A stretch of 64,000 nucleotides of DNA, taken from NCBI GenBank assembly GCA_028751875.1, contig CM054145.1, positions 2,522,476 to 2,586,475 on the forward strand. The letters run 5' to 3'. Made by a program: the position numbers and the translations under genes. The stretch comes from Rapana venosa (Eukaryota > Mollusca > Gastropoda > Neogastropoda > Muricidae). Positions 25,201 through 34,200 of the stretch are shown here, piece after piece; the first letter of the stretch is position 1; every line of letters begins with the position of its first letter. Under the pieces are notes generated by a model. It did not search any database. It was given only the letters and a program-made list of their open reading frames with translations, and was not told the origin of the DNA.

Positions 25201-28200
25201 AAAGCTTTCTTATTATATCCAAAATTTTGCCATTTATTTGCCTTCTTCAGCTCTTTAGTGCAAACTGACTGCATGCTAACAATATACAAGATTGTAACTA
25301 TTTTTAACGCACACACACACACATTGATGACAAGCAAGCAACATACCCCCTCCTTTTCTTCCTCTGGCAGCACTATCCTTTTCACGGCATAGTGCACCTG
25401 TGTTTGTTTACATAGGGCTTTCTCCACCACCCTGCACAAAGGTAAGGGAGAGGGTGATATTAACAACAGATATTAAGTCAACACCGAAAAGACTGTTTCC
25501 TGACTTTCATTTATTCTCCGAAAGTCAAAACACAGTATACCATTCTAATTCTAAATAATCAATAGCAAACCAAAACACACCCAAAAATAGCAGTATTCCA
25601 TTTCATGCTGTAATTATAGCCCCACAGACCATAAAGGCGATTCCAATTCAAAATCAACACCACCTGATTGATCCCTTCCAACATCCAACAGCGCCAAGCT
25701 GAGGAAAAACACCATGATAGTCATGACAAAGTACCTAAATCTATTAGGTCATCTGGGGGAAAAACACCATGATAGTCATGACAAAGTACCTAAATCTATT
25801 AGGTCATCTGGGGGAAAAACACCATGATAGTCATGACAAAGTACCTAAATCTATTAGGTCATCTGGGGGAAAAACACCACCATAGTCATGACAAAGTACC
25901 TAAATCTATTAAGCCATCTGGGGGAAAAACACCACCATAGTCATGACAAAGTACCTAAATCTATTAGGTCATCTGGGGGAAAAACACCACCATAGTCATG
26001 ACAGAGTACATAAATCTATTAAGCCATCTGGGGGAAAAACACCACCATAGTCATGACAAAGTACCTAAATCTATTAGGCCATCTTGGGGGAAAAACACCA
26101 CCATAGTCATGACAAAGTACCTAAATCAAAACCAGGTTGTGCTGAGTACGCCAATCATTCCCTTTAATTCATCATCCCTAGGTTAAAAGGCGTCCCATAA
26201 CCTATAAGGTCGTAGGGGAGCGAGGCGTCAGAGACCTCACTTCTCTAGGGCCAGCATATTGAGGGCGGCGCCCATCTCCTCTCCCTCGCTGCTTTACCTT
26301 CCCTGACCCTAAAGAGGGCAGGTACCCATTTACAGCTGGGTGAACTGGGGGAACTGTACTGAAGCCAAGGCGCGCAAACGGTCACCCATCCAACTGGTAA
26401 CCACGCTCGACACTGCTTAACTTGGCTGGGGGAAAGCGAGTGCTCCGACCACTGAGCTATCCCGTCCCCCTAAGGTTACCAACAAAAAAAAGCATCAAAA
26501 TGAAGTATTATGAACTTATGAGTGCTGTGAGTACAAAAACAATACATAAGAAATTGCCAAGTGGGCCAATAACACTGCAGAATGGATATCTTATATATCA
26601 ATGGCCCACTCCAGTGTTTCCACTATCACTACCAGGTCACCAGAACAAATCCAATGCGGACAACATGTTATATAATAATGTAGGAGAAGATCCCCGAAGT
26701 CAGAAAGCAGCTACCTCCATGATGGGCAAAAACGGTGACAACGCAAAATCTCATCATTGGTGAACCTCGGAGCTCTAGCCCAGGAATGATATATATGTAG
26801 GGAACAAGTCAATCAAATGCTCCAACTGTCAATATTGGGGTCACAAAAGATGCTGAAAGGTCAAAAGTCTGAAGAAGGAGGACGGAGTATTTGTCTGCCC
26901 CAGTTGTATGAATAAGAAGGGTGAAGACAATACCGATGCAGGAAAGAAGGAGCTAGAATTCGAACAAGGGAAGATAGAAGTAGTAGACAAATTCTGCTAC
27001 CTAGGAGAGATGATGAGCTGCGAAGCAAAATCTGAGTTGTCTGATATACCTCCTTGATTGTCAAGTGTGAGTGTGTGAGTGTGTGGTCATGAAAATAAGT
27101 ACTCCTGTATCTTACTTTGGGCTTAAATGATTCTTAAAGTGTGTGTGTGTGTGTGTGTTGTGTGTGTGTGTGTGTGTGTGGTGTGTGTGTGTGTGTGTGT
27201 GTGTGTCTTTACTAGTCAATGGTCATTATGGTGTGTGCGCGTGTATGTGTGTTTACTAGTCAAAAGTCTTTATAAATTTGTGTTCATATATTGGTCTGTG
27301 TGTATGGGTGCGCACGTGCACGTGTGAGTGCGCGCGTGCATGCATGCGTAAATAAAGTTTCATGTCTTTTCCAATCAATGGTATTTACAACTAGGTCATT
27401 AAGTATGTATTCCTACATTGGTGTGTGTGGGTATGTGTGCGTGTGATTTTTTTTTTTAAAGCTATCTTGAAATGTTCATACCAATTTGAAATAATAATAA
27501 TGTATGGAATTTATATAGCGCTGAATCTTGTAAAACAAACAAATCAAAGCACTCCATTCTGTACACTATCATCAGACGGTTGCCATATTCTCACTAACTC
27601 AACATCCACTCACACTGGCAAGACAGTTTGCTTGCACTATCATGGACAAGGGAAGCAACCATAACATCAACACCACGACATCAATCATTCTTAAAAAGTT
27701 ACACACAACGCACACCCTAACAGAATGCAGCCAGCATTTGTCGAAGAAATCTGGTTTAAGCCCTGAAGCCTGCATACTGAGCTCTCATCAATATAACAGC
27801 AGACCGTTTTCCTACCTTTTGTTCTGAACAAGAAACTCATAAAAAATAAATAACAAAAAAACCTCAACAACAACAACCTACACATTCCCTACTGTTGTTT
27901 CATTTCATACTTTAAAAAAAAAAAAAGAAGAAGAAGCAATAATGAAGACGTTTTGCACACAACTTTTTTTGGACTTAAGTTTACCCAGTGTACCATTTCA
28001 GAACTCAACTTCGTCAACTTATCGGAAATGAGTATGTTGTTTAGTTTTGTTCAGAATGGCAATGGACTTTGTAACAAAACAAAATGATCTAAATCTGACA
28101 ATACCAAAAAGAAAACCAAAACCCACATCGCATATTCACACATTTCCACATCAGAGAAAAAGAGACACAGAGGTATTTTATCAGCAGCTAAGAGGGGGAA

Positions 28201-31200
28201 AAAAAGTACTTTGCTTGTGCCTTTTGAAATAATTATATGAATGGATGTATTGTAACTGACCTTCATGGGATGACTAAAGTGTTTTTGACTTGACTTGACT
28301 TGACTTGACTTAGGCAAGCTTGGAAAGAATTTCAGGTTTTGATCCTTTATCTGACACTTCATAGCTCCCAGATGTTTAAAGGTATGGACAGTCTCAATTT
28401 TACGAATAAAGATGTTAGGAGAAAGACAGACACACAGAAAGAAAAACAAAGACAGAGAAACACGTACCAGAAAAAGAGCACCCCCCTTCCAAATTGAAGG
28501 TCTAAGCAGACCAACACCCACCCACCCATCCCCGCCACCCAACCCCAGAGATATCCACAGAAAAGAAACAAAGCATCTAACATTTCAACAATCAGGAAAA
28601 GCTCAGGGCCAGCCAAGTATGACTGCTACTAGTCATGGTACTCAGTCCACTGGTCACTATCAGTCACCCCAGCAAAACAGGAAAGGATTTGCCACAACAA
28701 AATGAGTCATGGGAAGTCAATTTTTAGTTATCAATATGTTATTAATCTGCAATATAAAAAAAAAGGCTATTTTACAACCACCACAAAAATATATAAAAAT
28801 CAAAATAAAAAATTTTTCATGAAAAGTTATTACAATTAAAATGACTGCAGGAAGTAACAAAAAGAGAAACTGACTAGTGTTTTGTGGTAACAAGTGGTCA
28901 GATTAAGAGCTTGTGTGTTTTAAAATGCATTTTAAAGAAAAGGAAAACAGAATTACACCTTGATACTTCAGCACAATGTTGAATAATAGCTACAGAATTA
29001 TAAATGAATTAAAATCTCAAAATCAACAACCTGACCCCATTTGCTTTTAGAATGACTCCTAGCAGAAAAGTGAGTCTGTTGCAACACAACTCATTTTGAG
29101 GTGACTTCCGGTTTCTCCTCGATGTCGAGTAGACGTTTGTGTTCACAATCTCTGTAATATTCCAATAAATCGACAACACTTTCAATCCCACCAAGTATGG
29201 TCATGCCCGTTGAGATAATTTAAGCAGGCGAGAGTTAAAATAGTATATTTATAGAATCTATTGGACCTGAACATAGGCGTTCACGTTTGTTCCCCCCCCC
29301 CCCCCCCCCCCCCCCCGGTTGGTTTTTTTTCCTTCTTTTCACCCCCAATTGTCGCTGAGAAGGCTTTCTCAATATTGTTCATCAGTGTTTGGAGGTGAAA
29401 CGGGAGAGGTATACAAGTCAAGAAGGCTAGGCAAGTCATGGTAGAAATATAAAAAGAACAATGTCTACTCAATTAGAGCCAGTATTTTTAAAAGACAAAA
29501 ACATTCCGGACTCCACAACCAACCACACTTCGGTGCTAGAGCTATGCATTGCTGGAGAAAAGAGTGGCAGGACAAGGTTCAGTAATCGGTGCTCAGAGAA
29601 TTGGTGGATTGTGGCCTATCTACCCTGTCAGGAGAGAGAGACGCCAGAAATAATCTTCTTCTGAGAGGTTTGAATGTGAGGGGGGTTGTACTACAACTTT
29701 CCAACACCAATCCATTCATCCTGAGGAATGACTGGAGAGGAAAAACCCTCCACAAAAGTATGGATTGACAATATATCTATCTCAGTGGCAGACACAGAAA
29801 CTGAACACGCACTAGTGAAGACTGGTTGTGAACTGCTGTCAAAAATAACATCAGAAACAGCAAAAGAATCCGACCCAAACCTAACAAGGTTCTTAACTGG
29901 AAGAAGGTTTGTATAGGTAACTGTTCCACCAGTGCCACAAGAAAAAACATTAAAAGTATTTTCACTGCAAAAATCTACCACCTCGAGCAAAAGCTGGCAG
30001 GAAAGAAGACTGTCATTTGTTCCAAATGTTTAGAACAAGATCACCATGCTTCAGTTTGTGTAAAGGAGACTGTGTGCAGGGAGTGCAGGTTGCCTGGACA
30101 CAAACGTGGCGACCCAGTGTGTGTGTGCCCTGGATGCACAGACAGAAAAGCAAACCACTGCCAGCGCGGGAGAGGAGGAGGGAAATGTCGCAGTGGAGAA
30201 AATCGACGGGAAACAGAACCAGAGCTGATCCCGACACACCAGCAAGAAGCCGACTGGGCAACGCCAGACCACCCTCAGCTCTACCCTGCCAATACAAAAC
30301 CCACGCAGGCACAGATCCGAGACGCCACAATGTCGACGATCATGGAAGAAAGCAGTCCTGAAAGGGCCGCAAGAGGAAAACAACTCAAACAGAAAATGGG
30401 CCATGAAGTCAGCCATGCTCCTCAGGTAGTGTCAGACACTGAGGGTGACAGTGAACATGGGTAAGAAAACCAGCCCTGACCTGACACCCCCCCACTACCG
30501 ACCCAGCTATATCCATGGACTGCGTTCTTGACCAACGGACTTTTAACTTTTTTGTTCAGAATGAAAATGCTCAAAATATAATTGTTGCTTTTTATGGATA
30601 GAATACAGATATGTTCTCTTAATGTAAGAGGTTTAAAAAATAAACTTAAAGACACTCTATGTTCCATTATATAAAAAGTCAGAAATATGATATAGTGTGT
30701 CTACAAGAGACCCATCTAACAGTAAATTTTATCACAACATGGGAAAAACAATGGGGTGGGACAATATTTTATAATGAAGGAACCAACAAAAGTCAAGGTG
30801 AGGTAATACTAGTAGCAAAACATTTTGAAGGATAAACCAGCTTAGTACAAAGGAGAAATAGGATCTTAGTGGTGTTAGTGGAACATGAAAACTATACCTT
30901 TAGATTAGCAAACATAAATGCTCCTAATGATTCTTCAGAAAAATTGTTATTCTTTAAAGACCTACAACAAATGCTTAGTGATTATAGTGAACACAACCTT
31001 GTTCTAATGGGCGACTTTAACTGTGTCCTTAGTAATGAACTTGAGATAATCTCAGGCAATCCACACCGTGATGTAGAAGTTCAGGCATTTAATACTACAA
31101 TAAATCATTTACTACTTACTGACATCTGGAGGACATTTAATAAAGATAAAAGAGACTTCTCTTGGTCACGAGTAAACCCTTTTACTGCCCGCCCGCCTAG

Positions 31201-34200
31201 ATTATTGTTTTTTATCAGAAGAAATGGTTCAAAACTGTGTTTCATGTGAGTATAACATACTTACATAGCCCCCACTTCTGATCACAAAGCATTGGTAATC
31301 AAATTTAATAGTAGTGAATTTTTACGCGGACCTGGATACTGGAAATGTAACAAGTTATTTAAAAGACACAGTGTTTATTTTTTTTTTAAAATGAATAAAA
31401 TACTAGACACACGACTTAATGACGGGATAGCCTACTGGTTAGAACATTGTGCTTGCAATCTGACGACCCGGGTTCGATTCCCGTTCAAGAGGATATTTTC
31501 CCCTGAAGTTAACATCAGTGCAGACTCCACTCTCCCCAAGTCCTTCGGATGAGACAATAAACCGAGGCCCCATGAACGAATGCACACAGAACATCTTGCA
31601 CATGTTAAATCCTGTTCCGCTTTTTGTAAGAGTAGGCCATGATTATGTGCCGGTGGGAACAGAGGACAGAATTTACAAAACCGCATACACACAGGGACTG
31701 GATGTAAAAAAGCACATACGTGCTTATTCCATTATCCTCGATATAAAAGAAAATAAAATAAATAAAAATAAATGATCCTTTAGAAATAAGCCCCTACCTA
31801 TCTAGATGGGAATTATGCAAAGTAAATATTAGACACTATAGTATGGAGTATGGTAAACAAATAGTGAACAAGAGGAGAAACACTGAACTAAAATCTAAAT
31901 GAGACATTTTAGAAGTAGAAAGGCTATTAAGTAAAGATCCAAGGAATAGTGACAACCAAAATAAGTAAACAGAAACTAGAACTGCAGCAAGCAGCCAAAG
32001 TCAAAGGGGCACAAGTAAGTCAGAGCCAGAATAAAGTGGACAGAAGAAGGGGAATGCAGCAGTAAATACTTTTGTAGTTTAGACAAAGCTAGAGGAAACA
32101 AGAAAATCATCACAAGACTATGTAAAGACACAGGAGAGGTCATCACAGACCAGAGACAGATTTTAGAAGAGCAAGTACAGTAGCCCATTCAATCACCAGA
32201 AGTACAGGATGTTGAAGCAGCAACAGACACATTTCTAAGTAACAAAACTTTTACATGTTTGGATGAAACCGAGGCCACTGCATGTGAAGGTAACATGACA
32301 GTGGAAGAAACAACAGCCGCCCTAAAAAAAGATGAAAAATGGTTTGGCTCCTGTATATGATGGAATAACAATAGAATTTTTTAAGTTCTTTCGGAATAAA
32401 ATAGCCAAGACGAACTCGTTTATAGAATCCTTTGAGACAGGGGAACTATCCTATACCCAGAAGCAAGGAATAATCACATGGATACCCAAAGGAAAAGATC
32501 TAAACAAATATGAGTTAAACAAATGGAGACCCATAACTCTAACAAACTCTGATTATAAAATATTAGCTAAAGCGATAGCTGAAAGACTAGGTAGAGTCAT
32601 TCAGCAATTAATAAGTAAAGATCAAGTGGGCTAGCTATCTCAAGGGTAGAAATATTGCTACAGTCTTAAGATAGATAGATGACACAATCAACTACTTAAA
32701 TCAAATGAAACTGGATATTTGCTTGCAGTTGATTTTCCAAAGGCCTTTGACTCCATTTCAAAAGACTTTTTGCGACACTCTTTCAAAGTTTTTGGGTTTG
32801 GCTCCAATTTTCAGAAATGGATTTCAGAGATCATGTGTGACAGGTGTCACCCGATCGTCATCAAGCGACTGTCAGCAACCGCCAACAACTGAAAATAGGA
32901 ACGTGGAATGTGCAAACAATGCTACAGAAAGGAAAATTGGAAAATGTGAAACAAGAAATGAAAAGGATGAAGCTCAACATACTCGGACTCTCTGAAATGA
33001 GATGGAAGGGAGCGGGCTGTATAACATCAGACGGCTACAAAATTCTCTACTCAGGAGAACATCACTACAGAGGAGTTGGTGTGATACTTGACCCAGAAAC
33101 CTCTAAAGCCATCAAGGGTTTCTGGACTGTCAGCGACAGGGCCATCATTGTTAAACTCCATGGTAAACCTTTTGACATTTGCATCATACAAAATATGCAC
33201 CAACTGCAGACAAAGACAAAGAAGAAGTTGAAATCTTCTACGAAATGGTCAAAAAAGCAATGAAACAACTGAAGTCACAGGACATTAAGATTGTAATGGG
33301 AGACTTCAATTCAAAGGTCGGGAGTGAAAGAACAGAAACTGTTGTAGGACCATTTGGAATAGGAGAGAAAAATGAGAGGGGAGACAGACTCATTGAATTT
33401 TGCAAAGAACACAACCTTACAGTAATGAACACCTGGTTCCGAAATCATCCAAGAAGATGTTGGACATGGAAAAGCCCAGGAGATAGAACTCCGGTCGACT
33501 TTATACTAATTCAGGAATGCTTTCGAAACTCGATAACATCATGCAAATCCATGCCTGGAGCAGATTGTGGCAGTGACCATGTGCCTGTGGTTGGTACAAT
33601 GAAGCTTAAGCTAAAACGGCTAAAGAGAGCAAAACAGCACCAAAGCTACAAATCAACATATTAGAAAGCGATGAAATGATGAATAAGTATAGCATCAGCG
33701 TCAAAAACAAATTCAGTGCACTAGAGCAATTACCACGGCAGAAGAAAGGTGGCAGATGTTGAAAGAGAGCATGTTTGAATCTGCAAAAGAACACATCCTG
33801 TCACAAAACGAAAGGAAGACAAAAATGGATGACCCCAGAATTCTAGGCCTAATGGAAGAGAGAAGAAAAGCAAAAGCAGACGAACAGAAATACAGAGAAC
33901 TAGACAAACAAGTGAAAAAGAGGTGCAATGAAGCAAAGGAGCATTGGATTAACGCACAGTGTGAGGAAATTGAAGCCAACACCGGAATAAATAGCAAAAC
34001 TATACACCAAAAAATAAAAGAGGTCACAGGAAAAAAGTGTCAGCAAAAACAGGGTGCCTACGATCAAGAGATGGAGACATTCTTATGGAAAAGGAGGACA
34101 TCCTCAACAGGTGGTCAGAATACATCACAGTTGTATAACGATGACAGAGGCCCACCACCTATCATCAGTAATGAAGATAAAGGCCCCCATGTTCTTGAGG

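Noticed and set aside
23140..26130. Direct repeats considered as a CRISPR array
   Set aside because: Units are contiguous without unique spacers, and the genome is clearly eukaryotic.
26390..26440. A 5S rRNA gene
   Set aside because: Only the internal third matches; the 5' and 3' parts of 5S are missing and the segment is embedded in a SINE.
31419..31500. tRNA gene candidates at SINE heads (also 16.9, 18.2, 26.4 and 61.3 kb)
   Set aside because: Boxes A and B are present or partly present, but each is attached to a SINE body and I see no clear cloverleaf with anticodon and acceptor stems.
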